Shown here one piece after another: positions 1 to 20,232 of a stretch of DNA of 64,000 bases (positions are counted from its first letter, which is position 1; the number at the start of each line of letters is the position of its first letter). Where the stretch lies: contig NC_059268.1 in the NCBI RefSeq assembly GCF_017591435.1, positions 18,579,184 to 18,643,183 of the forward strand. The letters run 5' to 3'. The DNA is from Portunus trituberculatus (Eukaryota > Arthropoda > Malacostraca > Decapoda > Portunidae). The position numbers were made by a program, and so were the translations under genes. The notes beneath the pieces are model-generated. The model was not told the origin of the DNA and did no database searches. It saw only the letters and a list, made by a program, of their open reading frames with translations.

Positions 1-299
1 GTGACTGAAGAAGGTGCAGAAGACCAAGTGGGTTGGAGAAAACAGATCAGATATGTGGCGATTTCTAATGGAAGCCACTGAAAGAGATGATATTTGTAAT
101 GGCCCGGAGGAAGGAAAGTATACGTATGAGTCTTCACCTTTCACTCCGTCTTTCGTAACGTCAAAAATCGTATTCCTAAACTTTATTTCCATGTAAGGAC
201 TGTTTTCGACGGCCATAGAGAGGATTAATCAAGTTCTCACGAGTATCTTTCACTTAATAATGTTGTCAAAAGCATTAAACGATCTCTGAAAATCATAAA

Positions 300-560
300 A
301 CACATCCTTGAGAGCTTCACTACCTCTCAGAACCTGTATACTTGTTTGTTCACATTTCTTGTATTTTCTATCCAGTCTTTTATTTCCTTCTATCCTTCGT
401 CTGTCCAATTTCCTCCTTTCTTCCTTCATTTATTCATTCATTTATCCAATTCTCCTTTTCTGTCAATCTTACTTTCTTCTCTCATTCATTTAATTCCTTT
501 TATTCTTTTCTTCCATATCTCCTTTCCAGAACCTGTCAAACCATACCCGAGATAAGACTG
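300..560. repeat. Pyrimidine-rich low-complexity tract
   Basis: TTCCTTC/ATTCATT-rich DNA without a convincing frame. The rest of 1-870 holds nothing else I can identify, apart from a GGGGCGG-rich patch at 760-780. Confidence 0.5.
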
Positions 561-876
561 GAACGTTTGTAAGTCCATCACTGACCTACACTTCTATCAC
601 TCACACTTGCCTGTACTCTACGTCACAGTTTAAGGTCAAGATCAAGAAACGCTCATTAGATTCATGCTGATAATTTTCCATCTCGTATAGATTTCATGAA
701 TTACGAGTATACCTGCCTGAGTCCCGAACCGTTTTCCACCAGCACCAGCCTCACGTGGGGCGGTAAGGGCCGGGGCGGGGCAGATGTGTTTTCACAGACT
801 ATATCGGGCTGAAGGTCTGAAGGTTGGGTGCGTGTGAGGGACTGTTGTCATAGTGTACGCTCTTGGGTCCCTGCTC

Positions 877-963
877 CTCCTCCTCCTCCTCCTCCTCCTC
901 CCCGCTGTCTCTACCTCTCTCTCTCTCCCCTCTGCCTCTCTAAAATAAGTCAAGGGAGGGGCC

Positions 964-1022
<59 letters not shown>

Positions 1023-1208
1023 TATAGAGCTCTCTTAATGGAACCTTCACGCATTGAGGTTACTTATTACGAAGTGAAAGGAAAGGAAAGTGAGGAAAGA
1101 AGGAAAAATGGAAGGGATGGATGGAAGGAAGGAGGAAAGGAAAGAGAGTTAAGGGCAGTCGTTTGCGAAGTGACATGACGACTTTTTATTATTACATGAA
1201 GATGTGTC

Positions 1209-1250
<42 letters not shown>
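877..1250. repeat. (TCC)n and two (GA)n microsatellites
   Basis: (TCC)n at about 877-902, (GA)n at 970-1019 and 1213-1250. No gene between them. Confidence 0.9.
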
Positions 1251-1253
<3 letters not shown>

Positions 1254-1373
1254 CGGTTCTCAAATAGAGCGGTAGATGAATGGAATGGGCTTAGTAATCA
1301 GGTCGTTAGTGCTGAGTCATTAAGGAGCTTGAAAAGAAGATTAGACAAATTTATGGATGTGGATGATAGGTGA
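1251..1373 (+). pseudogene. C-terminal fragment of a non-LTR retrotransposon RT ORF
   Basis: Directly after a (GA)n array, a 40-codon open frame ends in TGA at 1371-1373. It contains FSNRAVDEWNGL and SLKRRLDKFMD, which match the conserved C-terminal tail of many arthropod non-LTR polyproteins (F-S-x-R-x-V-x-x-W-N-x-L ... F/L-K-x-R-L-D-K). The upstream RT is absent, as expected of a 5'-truncated copy. The following ~90 bp (to about 1470) is probably its 3' UTR. Confidence 0.6.
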
Positions 1374-1552
1374 AAATAGGTAGGCATATTCCTTACAGCG
1401 ACTGCCACGTGTTCGACTGACGGCTTCCTGCAGGTTGCCTTAATTCATCACATTCTTGCGTTCTTTATATTAGCCCAAGAGTAAAAGAAAACAGAAAATG
1501 CTAGAAGGGAGTAAAATGGTTTAAAATTGAAGATATTAGTAAACTGTTGCAT

Positions 1553-1553
<1 letters not shown>

Positions 1554-1598
<45 letters not shown>

Positions 1599-1674
1599 GT
1601 GCGTGTGTGTGTGTGTGTATTCCATCCTGTCTAAAACCCACAGTACCATCACCACCACCACCACCACCACCACC
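1554..1674. repeat. (GA)n, (GT)n and (CAC)n microsatellites
   Basis: (GA)n 1554-1594, short (GT)n 1601-1618, (CAC)n about 1648-1674. Confidence 0.9.
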
Positions 1675-2171
1675 ATCTCGCCACAAATCTTAGGAAGCAC
1701 AGGCACCTTTGAGTGTTTTATCCCACGCGGGCCAGATGAGCAGCGGCGTGGCTTGTGGAGAGGTGAGCCAAGCAACGACAACCTTGACTCACACTGAAAA
1801 GAAAACATGTCTACGTGATCATGGAACGGAAATAATAGGCTTGATTCATATATTTCTTTTCTATCTAACTTGTTTTCTTTCTCTTTTCTTGTATATTTCG
1901 TGTTTTTCTTTCTTTACTTTTATACAAGGAGAGAAGCAGCAGAATATACAAGTTTTATGTTTAATGATAGGTTTGATATTAAGACATATATTTCTTTTCT
2001 ATTTTTCTAACTTGTTTTCTCTCTCTCATATATTTCAGGATTTTTCTTTCTTTACAGCAGAATATACGAATTTTATGTTTTTATTTGTGTTTTATTTCTC
2101 TCATTCATCAAGGTCATGAGGGTGATGATAAGTAAGACTACATAGGTCACCATGCAGGTTTTATCCACGGA

Positions 2172-2440
2172 TTGAATGCCGCGTGTTGACCTGATAGGCT
2201 GTTACAGTTTTCCTCATTCTTTCTTGTTCTAATCATCATAATCTACTTTTCTCTTTTAATTTGTTGAGCATAATTTTTTTTTATTTCTATCTTTTATATA
2301 CATAAGCCATTAGGTTTCCTCTAGAACTGCACGCCGCGTGTTGACCTGATAGGCTGTTACAGTTTTCCTCATTCTTTCTTGTTCTAATCATAATAATCTA
2401 TCTTATCTCTTTTGATTTGTTGAGTATAGATTTTTTTTCA
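2172..2440. repeat. Tandem duplication, ~155-bp period
   Basis: GCCGCGTGTTGACCTGATAGG with the following ~100 bp starts at 2178 and again at 2333, at high identity. Confidence 0.7.
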
Positions 2441-2858
2441 CCCGGTTTTTATCATGGCGTTTCTTCTCTTTCTGCCTGAGTAAGAGAACCACAAAAGTTA
2501 TACAAGGAACTCACACTGAATAGATCAAAAGCTGATATATATAACCCGCTTTCAAAACTCCTAAAAAAAAAAGAAAAAGAAAAAAACCAACTAAGAAGAA
2601 AACGATTGAAAAAATGAAACAGCATCAAAATATATCATAAAAAAAAAAATTCTGAAGCATGCCAATATAGAAATAAGGTGATTTTTTTTGCGCACTGTAT
2701 ACGAGAAGCAATTCTGAGAAGCTTCATTAGGGAGATTATGGAAAGCTGCGGTGTGAAGCTTTTGTCGTAAGTCCCGCGGTGCCTTGGAGGGGCTGAGTGA
2801 CCGCGAGACATCAAACGCAGCGAGAAGCAAAACTTGGGTACACCACCCTCCTAGGATT

Positions 2859-2861
<3 letters not shown>

Positions 2862-2902
<41 letters not shown>

Positions 2903-2970
2903 ATAAGGATAAGACTGGTAATACTACTATTTCTACTACTACTACTACTACTACTACTACACCTACTACT

Positions 2971-3030
<60 letters not shown>
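2862..3030. repeat. (GA)n-(ACT)n-(CT)n compound array
   Basis: (GA)n 2862-2898, (ACT)n 2933-2970, (CT)n 2975-3029. GA and CT arms could pair as a hairpin. Confidence 0.9.
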
Positions 3031-3032
<2 letters not shown>

Positions 3033-3228
3033 AGTAATGCCTTCGGTCGCTCCCTTCAAGTACTCCTTAGAAATGGGTCATCTCAACGGGACACAAAAGG
3101 AAACTGGCTCTCCTGCATTACTCCTTAGCCTTCAATTTTTCGCTCCTTTCTTTTCCTTCAGTGTGAAAAATGTGCGTCAAAGAGTGGATCCGAATGCGCT
3201 GTCGAGGGCTTCCATGTCCTTGGGAGCG

Positions 3229-3231
<3 letters not shown>

Positions 3232-3324
<93 letters not shown>

Positions 3325-3328
3325 TCTT

Positions 3329-3359
<31 letters not shown>

Positions 3360-3430
3360 TCATCACCACCTTCTTCTTCTTCCTTATCATCACCACTGCC
3401 ACCGCTACCACCACTACCTCCCACCACTAC
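3232..3430. repeat. (GA)n-(CT)n-(TTC)n-(CAC)n compound array
   Basis: (GA)n 3232-3260 is separated by only four bases from (CT)n 3265-3320. (TTC)n to 3357 and CAC-rich triplets follow. Confidence 0.9.
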
Positions 3431-3790
3431 TACCACCACCATTCGCCGTCAATCTCACAACACACAATCCGAGATCTGCTCAAGATTTCCACGAAGCAGG
3501 CGAGGCGTGACCACAAAAACATCCCTCACCTGAACCTTTACGCGTGCATCCATCACAGCACATTTGGACTTCTGGCGGACGGTGAAGACAAGACGAGAAG
3601 AGAGAGGCGAGTGTTTGACTGTTTGGTAACGCGATCATACACTGACAGTCGGTGGCGTGCCTCAGGATGGCGGACAAACAAGAACCGCTGTTGATTTTGT
3701 ATTCCTGAAGCGGGTGAGAGAGACGGTCAGGTTGCAGTGTGTGACAAGACGAAACGGGTGTGGCTGAGTGATATACGAGTATGTAGCCTT

Positions 3791-3850
3791 GTTCTTAAAC
3801 GCTTTGCTCTCTCTCACCAGTACTGTTTTCAGAGGCCTCGGAGGTGAATG
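3791..3850 (+). repeat. Interspersed repeat core (TTCTTAAACGC family)
   Basis: TTCTTAAACGCTTTGCTCTCTCTCACCAG then ACTGTTTTCAGAGGCC resembles stretches near 9447-9500 and 15180-15230 (ATTCTGAAGCAC..., ATTCAAAAGCAC... with CAAAGG(C)C). It is probably an unnamed diverged element. Confidence 0.4.
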
Positions 3851-3890
3851 GTCGTGTTCTCAAGGGATGGTGTATACATTGATGGTGCAC

Positions 3891-4199
3891 AGAATTAGGC
3901 AAATATCCTTCAAAACCTAAACAATCTCTGCTATCACCTCTATAAAGTATCAAATAAAAACTGAAAATGAATGAATAAATAAATAAAACAGAACTAGGAT
4001 TAGGCAAACACTCGAAAACCTTAACAATTTCCGCTGCAATTCCTATAAAAGGTCAAATAAAGAACTGAAAATGAATGAATAGATAAATAGAATAGAATCA
4101 GGATTAGGCAAACACTGAAAAACGTAAATATTTTCCTCTATGACCTCTAAAAAAAAAAAAAAAGATCGAATAAAAACTGAAAATGAATGAATAGATACA
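3891..4199. repeat. Three tandem copies of a ~105-bp unit
   Basis: ATTAGGCAAA begins units at 3894, 3999 and 4103. Each ends in CTGAAAATGAATGAATA. Identity falls across the copies. Confidence 0.7.
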
Positions 4200-4604
4200 G
4201 TAGGAGACAAACGACAAAACATTTAAAAATACGATCAATATTCTAACGCAACCCACGCGACTTTATCATTAACATGCTACAGACGTGACCTGGAGCCGAA
4301 GTGGGGGAGGGAACGCCAACAGAAGTCAGTTTCGGCGACAACCTCTCTCGGTAGCAGTGTTTGCTTTATAATGAAGGAGACAGAACTATCACCACGCCGC
4401 TAAAGAGGTGTACGAGTATATGTATAGTGCTTTCACGTTAGATCTGGGGTGAAAAAGCTTTTAAGACTATGAAAAGCGATATTTAAAAGTTGTTACACCT
4501 TTTAGAGCGAAAGTAATCAGAATTTTTATGTGTTTTCAAGATTATAGTGGCATTTCAACGTGTTCCACCCCATAAGTAGAAAATAAATATCTTGAGAACT
4601 TTAT

Positions 4605-4626
4605 CCTTCTACTGCTACTACTACTG

Positions 4627-4709
<83 letters not shown>

Positions 4710-4749
4710 ACTGTTGCTGCTGCTGCTACTGCCACTGCTACTACCACTA

Positions 4750-4785
<36 letters not shown>

Positions 4786-4819
4786 TTACTCTTGCTGCTG
4801 CTGCTACTGCTACTACTAG

Positions 4820-4851
<32 letters not shown>

Positions 4852-4852
4852 T
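4605..4852. repeat. (ACT)n/(GCT)n trinucleotide array
   Basis: About 245 bp of ACT triplets with interspersed GCT blocks (4694-4735, 4765-4810). It is read through in several frames only because triplet repeats lack stops. Confidence 0.9.
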
Positions 4853-4959
4853 TTCGCGGAGTGTGTGGGTAGAGAAACTGGTGTACTAAATAAAAAAAAA
4901 AGAAAGAGAAGAAAAATGTGTTTACAGTGTTAGCCTGTGTTGTCCTTGGGATTGCTGTG

Positions 4960-5280
4960 TCTGATACGGAGGAAGAGGAAGAGGAGATGGAGGAGGAGGA
5001 GGAAGAGGAGGAAGAGGAGGTAGTCAGAACACTTTCCCAGTCTCCTCCTTTTTCTCTCCTTTTGTTCTTTTTTTCTCTCTCCTCCTCCTGTTCTTTTTCA
5101 TTCTTTTTGCTCTATTTTCTTCTTCTTCCTTCTCCTCCTCTTCTCCGTTCTTTGTTGCTTGTCCTCCAGCTTCGAATCTTTTCCCTCTTCATGCATTTTT
5201 CTTCTTTCTCTCTTTCTCCTCGTCCTCTTATTCCTGACGCTTTCTCTCTTGACCCTCTCGTCCTCCTCCTCCTTCTCCTC
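4960..5280. repeat. GAG-rich then TCC/TTC-rich low-complexity DNA
   Basis: (GAGGA)-like purine tract 4967-5022, then a pyrimidine-rich stretch to about 5280. No supported gene. Confidence 0.6.
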
Positions 5281-5416
5281 CATAAGTTGGTGTGGGCGAG
5301 GTCGTGTCTTAATTGGGGAGCAGGTAAGGAGGGGCAGCCATGAGGAGGCTTACCTGAGGGGGAGATGAATGGTGACGGGGCGCTGCATAATGTTTGGGAT
5401 GCTGCTCCCTCGCTGT

Positions 5417-5418
<2 letters not shown>

Positions 5419-5471
<53 letters not shown>
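5419..5471. repeat. (GA)n microsatellite
   Basis: About 26 GA units. The following ~390 bp to 5863 is AT-rich with diverged repeat sequence and no frame. Confidence 0.9.
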
Positions 5472-5473
<2 letters not shown>

Positions 5474-5863
5474 GAGTGTTTCTGGTTTACTTCAATTGCA
5501 GTTATACCAGACCGGTGAAAATAATCATCCAGTTTTGTACTTTGAAATTCTCCGTCGCCTTGTTTTGACTAGTTTTAACACGCTCTAGAAGTTGTTGGTG
5601 CCTCCGTGTTTTTTTTCATGTTTCTACTCACATTTCAACAAGGATTCTGAATAATTGGGAAAAGAAATGAGAAATAGGCTTCTGATCTCTGTGGCCTTCG
5701 AAAATCGCCCTTTATATTTCTTTTTGTAATGAACTGTATGAGGCGTTATTTGAATGTTCAAGGATGTTTTCGTGATTCCAGTGAGAATTCAACATGGTTC
5801 CAACATCATCATTTGGGGAAACATAAATGAGAACCAGACTGATCATCTCTCTATCCTTTGAAA

Positions 5864-6070
5864 TTAATACCTTCAATACCAGGAAGTGTTTTCATATTCA
5901 TTATGGTTACTATTTGGCGATTTTATACAGCTTCAGAAACAAGGATTAGAATAGAAAAGACTGGCCATTAGTCGTTTGAAACCATAGACCTTCCCTAATG
6001 CAAAAAAAAAAACCCATCTAATCGTAACCAAAACTCAAGGTAAAAATGCGTCTCAGTATTGAAGGGTTAA
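5864..6070 (+). mobile_element. TTAA-flanked MITE, copy 1
   Basis: A roughly 200-bp element bounded by TTAA, starting TTAAtacCTTCAATAC and ending cAGTATTGAAGGGTTAA. The core includes ACAGCTTCAGAAAC and CATAGACCTTCCCTAATG, shared with the other copies. Confidence 0.7.
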
Positions 6071-6335
6071 TAATGAAAACCCATGACGTTTTTCAATATA
6101 CAGGCCTTCTTGTGTACAGGTGAAATGTGCTATATAAGCTTGTACTTCCTAGTGTGGACAGTCACCTCCGACACCTCGCATCTCTCACTCCAGGTTTCAA
6201 TCAAATAATGAAATCCCATGACGTTTTTCAATATACAGGCCTTCTTGTGTACAGGTGAAATGTGCTAAGCTTGTTCCTCCTAGTATGGACAATCACCTCC
6301 GACACCTCGCATCCCTCACTCCAGGTTTCAGTCAC
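6069..6335. repeat. Tandem duplication, ~135-bp period
   Basis: CCCATGACGTTTTTCAATATACAGG recurs near 6081 and 6216, followed by near-identical sequence through CACTCCAGGTTTCA. The second copy lacks a few bases at TATATAAGC. The first copy abuts the MITE at 5864-6070. Confidence 0.75.
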
Positions 6336-6661
6336 ACAAAGGCTACCGTACAGAGCGGCCCGCGTTTGAGTTTTTCTAACCCCCCTCCGAGTCGTGTTCC
6401 TCCTGCTGTGATCACATTTGCGGTCCATTCACCACCGCTTTCCTTATTAACCAGTTTGGTGTTGAGTTACTTGGGCATCACGTTAGGACATCAGCTTGTT
6501 TACTTGTTTTTACACGCTTGGCTGGGATAAAGTCAGGTTGGGCAAGTTATCTTTCTATCATTTTTTTTTTTCTTCATCTCCCTTTCTTGTTTCCAGACGC
6601 CAAGTTAAGAAAGAGGTCAAGTTAGGTTAGGATTTCTCTTTCTATCGCTCTCTCTACCATA

Positions 6662-6878
6662 TTAACTCCTCCACTACCATGACACCTCTTCATATTTATT
6701 CTGGTTGCTATTAGGTGATTTTATTCAGCTTCAGAAACTTATGTGGGGGATTAAAATAGTGAAGACTCTGGACCATTAACCTTCTGACCTCCGTAGACCC
6801 TGCCTAAATGTAAATAAAATCGTCTACTCACACCCAAAACTCACGGTAAAAAATGTGTCCCAGTACTGAAGGAGTTAA
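6662..6878 (+). mobile_element. TTAA-flanked MITE, copy 2
   Basis: Same element as at 5864, in the same orientation. It ends CAGTACTGAAGGAGTTAA and keeps the CAGCTTCAGAAACTTATGTG core. Confidence 0.7.
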
Positions 6879-7010
6879 CCGTTTATTTTCGTTTTTCTTT
6901 TTTTTTTTTTTTTTTTTTTCTTTCCCTCACTGCACTCTGTATGTCAAGGAACACTTGACTTGTCTTCGTACGTTGAGTTAGAATAAGGTTAGGTTGGAGA
7001 TTTAGCTTAA

Positions 7011-7014
<4 letters not shown>

Positions 7015-7065
<51 letters not shown>

Positions 7066-7220
7066 CGATATTTTTCTTCTCTCTCCCGCACTGCAATGAG
7101 TTACAACAAACCATGTAGGGCCTGGGCTCGTTAACGCCACCCAAACACGCTCTGTATCTCCCCTGCCGACCCCTGCCAACCCTCACACGCCACCTCGCCC
7201 TTGTCCTCTCCGCATCTGTC

Positions 7221-7252
<32 letters not shown>
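7015..7252. repeat. Two (CT)n arrays
   Basis: (CT)n at about 7015-7060 and 7225-7252. A poly-T run precedes at 6898-6919. Confidence 0.9.
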
Positions 7253-7253
<1 letters not shown>

Positions 7254-7337
7254 GTCGGGCCCAAAACTGAGCCAATCCGCAATTAAGTCGGGTGTTCAGA
7301 GACAAAAAAAGAAAAAAGACGTCCCACAGCGGGCACA

Positions 7338-7659
7338 CTCCTCCTCCTCCTCCTCCTCCTCCTCCTTCTTCTTCTTCTTCTTCTTCTTCTTCTTCTTCTT
7401 CTTCTTCTTCTTCTTCTTTCTTTCTTTCTTTCTTTCTTTTTTATTTTTTTGTATTTTCTCTTAATTTCATTTTTATGTATTTTTTTTTTTTTTTTTTTTC
7501 GTTTCTTCTCTTTTATATCTTCTTCAGCCTTTTCTTGTTTTTTTTTCTTCTTCTTCTTCTTCTTCTTCTTCTTCTTCTTCTTCTTCTTCTTCTTCTTCTT
7601 CTTCTTCTTCTTCTTCTTCAAAACTACTATTTCTACTGTTACCTTTACTATTACTCCTG

Positions 7660-7728
<69 letters not shown>

Positions 7729-7820
7729 TTACTTCTACTACTACTACTACGTACCACCAATGCCCGAAACCATCACCACCACTCTTCCACCACCTCCTCC
7801 TCCTCCTCCTCCTCCTTCTC
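7338..7820. repeat. (TCC)n/(TTC)n/(ACT)n compound array
   Basis: (TCC)n 7338-7365, (TTC)n 7366-7425, poly-T 7479-7499, (TTC)n 7546-7619, (ACT)n 7656-7750, (TCC)n 7791-7820. Apparent long frames on both strands are artefacts. Confidence 0.9.
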
Positions 7821-7914
7821 CTCTCACGGGTACCCAGAGTCATCACCGTGACGTTTACGTGGATTTAATTGGCAGTTTTGGCAATTTAATGAACCAATTA
7901 TGTGGTTCCCAAGT

Positions 7915-7915
<1 letters not shown>

Positions 7916-7996
<81 letters not shown>

Positions 7997-8008
7997 CTTT
8001 AATGAGGA

Positions 8009-8066
<58 letters not shown>

Positions 8067-8155
8067 CAGTAGCCCCGAAAATCTAGGTAAAGAAAACGAA
8101 CACTTGTAATACCATAGAAAACTGGACGAAGATGCGAAATGAAACAGGGAGGACT

Positions 8156-8214
<59 letters not shown>

Positions 8215-8326
8215 CAGTTCATCTAAAAATACAGTAGAAAGGCAAGGTAAAGAGAAATGGAACAGCAGAACGCACTGGTGACAAAAGAAAAGGAAAGGAA
8301 AGAATGAAACTTATCAAAGGAGATGG

Positions 8327-8364
<38 letters not shown>
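7916..8364. repeat. (GA)n-(CT)n pair, (GT)n and (GA)n
   Basis: (GA)n 7916-7994, a 16-bp spacer, (CT)n 8011-8063, then (GT)n 8159-8212 and (GA)n 8335-8364. Confidence 0.95.
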
Positions 8365-8366
<2 letters not shown>

Positions 8367-8431
8367 CTAGATACGCTTTCAAAAGATTCATATACTCAAG
8401 TTAACTATCACTACCTTTAAACACCACTCCA

Positions 8432-8760
8432 TTAACATCTTCAGCACCATAACACGTTTTGATATTTACTCTGCTTACTGGTGGTTTTATACAGCTTCAG
8501 AAACTTACGTGGGGATAAAAATATTGAAGACTGGCTATTAATCTTCTGACAGCCACAGATTCTTCCTAGTGTAAATAAAATCGTGTAATCACACCTTAAA
8601 ACACCAGGTAAAAATGGGTTTCAGTATTGAACGGGTTAAAATAGTGAAGACTCTAGCTATTGATCTTCTGACCTTCATAGACCCTTCCTAATGTAAATAA
8701 AATCATCTAATCATACCCAAAACTAAAGGTAAAAATGCGTCGAAGTACTGAGGAGGTTAA
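8432..8760 (+). mobile_element. TTAA-flanked MITE, copy 3 plus a truncated copy
   Basis: A full copy at 8432-8639 joins directly to the 3' half of another (about 8636-8760), sharing GGGTTAAA at the junction. The second ends GTACTGAGGAGGTTAA, 36 bp before APCDD1 exon 8797. Confidence 0.7.
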
Positions 8761-8796
8761 ACCATATTCCACTAACGTCTGCTCCTCTCCACACAG

Positions 8797-17491
<8,695 letters not shown>

Positions 17492-17933
17492 GCAGCCCGC
17501 CACGACTCCAGCGGCAGTCAGCAACATACCTCACTGAAAGCAATACTTAGTGAGAGAACAGAAAAGGTTTTTATGCCAATGAGGTGACGTGTTTGCCCTG
17601 ATGTGTGGCCCTGATGGAGACAAGAGGCTGGGGCCCCACAGGCACTGCACAGAACCCGGGGCACCCTAGAGTGCTGTCGACCAGTAGACTGGGAATACAG
17701 CGACTCCCGCGCCTAGGTAGCATTATGCTCGCCGTACAAATCCTAGTAGAAAGCTGGCACCACCCTTCGTCCTGTCTGACCTGAGGGAAGGTTCATCCTC
17801 CCTCTCCGTCTTCTCCCGCTCCTCAGCACGCCACGGACAGTCCACAGCAGCTCAGTGCGGTCGTTGCCTCACGCTGGGACACGACTCACTCTACGGGTCA
17901 TTCTTGCCGGAAATGGACATTGTACTTACGATA

Positions 17934-17965
17934 TATTAATAATAATAATAATAATGATAATAATA

Positions 17966-18006
<41 letters not shown>

Positions 18007-18138
18007 AAGTATGATAATTCTGGCTTTCTCTGAATAGCGAAAGGTCACGTGACGCAGTGTGAGAAGTAAACTAAAGTGTGTATTGTCCACTTTGAGTTGT
18101 ATGTTTTCACTGTCATGTCAGTAATATTAGTAATGATG

Positions 18139-18187
<49 letters not shown>

Positions 18188-18238
18188 TAATAATAATGAC
18201 AACAGGGGCACCTTGAGAAAAAAATGTAAAATATGAAG

Positions 18239-18299
<61 letters not shown>
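17934..18299. repeat. (AAT)n/(GAT)n arrays and (GA)n
   Basis: AAT/GAT 17937-18006, AAT 18133-18200, (GA)n 18243-18299. CAGTCAGTCACC tandem motifs follow at 18333-18445. Confidence 0.9.
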
Positions 18300-18302
<3 letters not shown>

Positions 18303-18694
18303 TCACTATAGTTACAGTTAAGCATATTAACTAGTCAGTCAGTCAGTCACCACAGCTACTGCCACACTGTATACATTCCATTACCACACCTACCCTTCAC
18401 ACCTCAGCTAGTCAGTCACCAGTCAGTCACCAGTCAGCCAGTCACCAGTATATACAAGCCAGCAAGTAATTAGAGGCAACAATTAAGTCAAGAAAACAGA
18501 TTAATTCAACGCATAACTTGCTCATCTTGCAGTTTGGCGTAGTGCGTGACTCTCAGAAACTGTTGTAGTAATTGTCATAGTACAAGATACACCGGGAGAT
18601 CCGCCTTGACAGTCTCTAGAACATAGTGAAGTTAATGGCTCTTTTTACCGTTCTTTTCTTTGTTGTAGTGAAAATGGCGTATTATTACTATTTC

Positions 18695-18751
<57 letters not shown>

Positions 18752-18835
18752 CATTATTATCATTATTATTACTGATATGTGTATGTTGAAATTCTGGTTT
18801 ATATCGTAAAGGTAAAGGAAAGATTGTAATTGTTG

Positions 18836-18885
<50 letters not shown>

Positions 18886-18886
18886 G

Positions 18887-18957
<71 letters not shown>

Positions 18958-18975
18958 GTTATTATTATTATTATG
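18695..18975. repeat. (ATT)n arrays
   Basis: 18697-18771 and 18838-18975, with rare ATC/GTT interruptions. Confidence 0.9.
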
Positions 18976-19096
18976 AGTGGCTGAAGAGCAAGGAAAGAGA
19001 CAACAGTAACTCATGATATCTGCCAAGACAGGACAGATGTTCTACAGTAGTATCAGAATGTGATAACTATTACAATACTCACTAAATTCCCCTAAA

Positions 19097-19248
<152 letters not shown>

Positions 19249-19866
19249 AGCAGTACTTTGAATCATTTAGTAGTACTCTAGGTCAGTGGAGTCGATATCC
19301 CCATCACTTGCAGTTAGTACATTGAAACCCCAGCCCTCAGAATTAGTAGATTTATTTATTCATTTTTTCTATTTTTATACTTTTAATTTTGAACTTTATC
19401 CTATATTTTTGTTATTTTTACCTTTCATTTCAACATTGATATTTTTAATGCATTTCTGTAATTCTTTAACCCTTCACTTCATTTCACGTAAATCATGCAT
19501 TCAACTAACACGAATCTTTCTCTTTTACCATCACCAGCACTACATACTCATACAGTATAACCAAAATCTAACCTAACATACAAAACACAAACTTTTTTCT
19601 TCGACCACTATCACTACTACATACAAACAACCCTCTACCACCACCACAACTACTGTAACCACTACTACAGCCCCCACCATCATCTACCTCAATAATAATC
19701 AGTCAATACAAGCGTGAAGACTCGCTCCCTCCCAAAACCCACCCGTCGTCCCTCTCTCGATAAGCCAGCGTATAGTTAGCGTAGGTTGATTAAGTACACT
19801 GTATCTTAAGTCTTTAGGAAGTATGTATATGTGTATGTACGAGTATTATTGCATAGTATGTATAAG

Positions 19867-19867
<1 letters not shown>

Positions 19868-19940
<73 letters not shown>
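19868..19940. repeat. (CT)n array
   Basis: About 36 CT units. From 19941 to 21570 the sequence is mostly unique, with no supported gene. Confidence 0.9.
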
Positions 19941-19942
<2 letters not shown>

Positions 19943-20226
19943 GGTATCGTTGCATGTCGTCGTCATTCTCCTTCCGGCCAGTCATGTTCCTTGTGTCACG
20001 TGCTGTAGAGGGGCAGGAGGAGGTGTTATCTCGCACTGTATAGTCGATAAGAAGCGTAACAGCAATGTCTTATGTAACTCCGTCTGTAGCCGATAGATGC
20101 TCCAATACTTAATCTATCTTGGCATTTTTTTTATTTTTATTTTGTTGTCTTTGTGAGTGAAATCCTAGGCGCTGCTCTGTTTTGTAATTACTAATTAGCT
20201 GTCTCAGTCGTGACTCGTGACCCGCC

Positions 20227-20232
20227 AATAAA
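20227..20232 (+). terminator. Candidate polyadenylation signal downstream of APCDD1
   Basis: AATAAA in a TCGTG-rich, non-repetitive context about 2.7 kb after the APCDD1 stop. Another AATAAA lies near 21682. If used, the 3' UTR would contain the (ATT)n/(ACT)n arrays at 17.9-19.9 kb. Confidence 0.25.

Noticed and set aside
2797..3510. 237-codon frame
   Set aside because: Almost wholly GA, CT, ACT and TTC repeats translated as RE, SL, T and S runs; no domain.
6190..6530. Opposing ~66-91 codon frames
   Set aside because: They overlap the 135-bp tandem duplication and match no family.
7283..7918. Long overlapping frames on both strands (poly-Lys/Arg/Val and poly-Ser/Leu/Tyr)
   Set aside because: Trinucleotide repeats stay open in all frames; not coding evidence.
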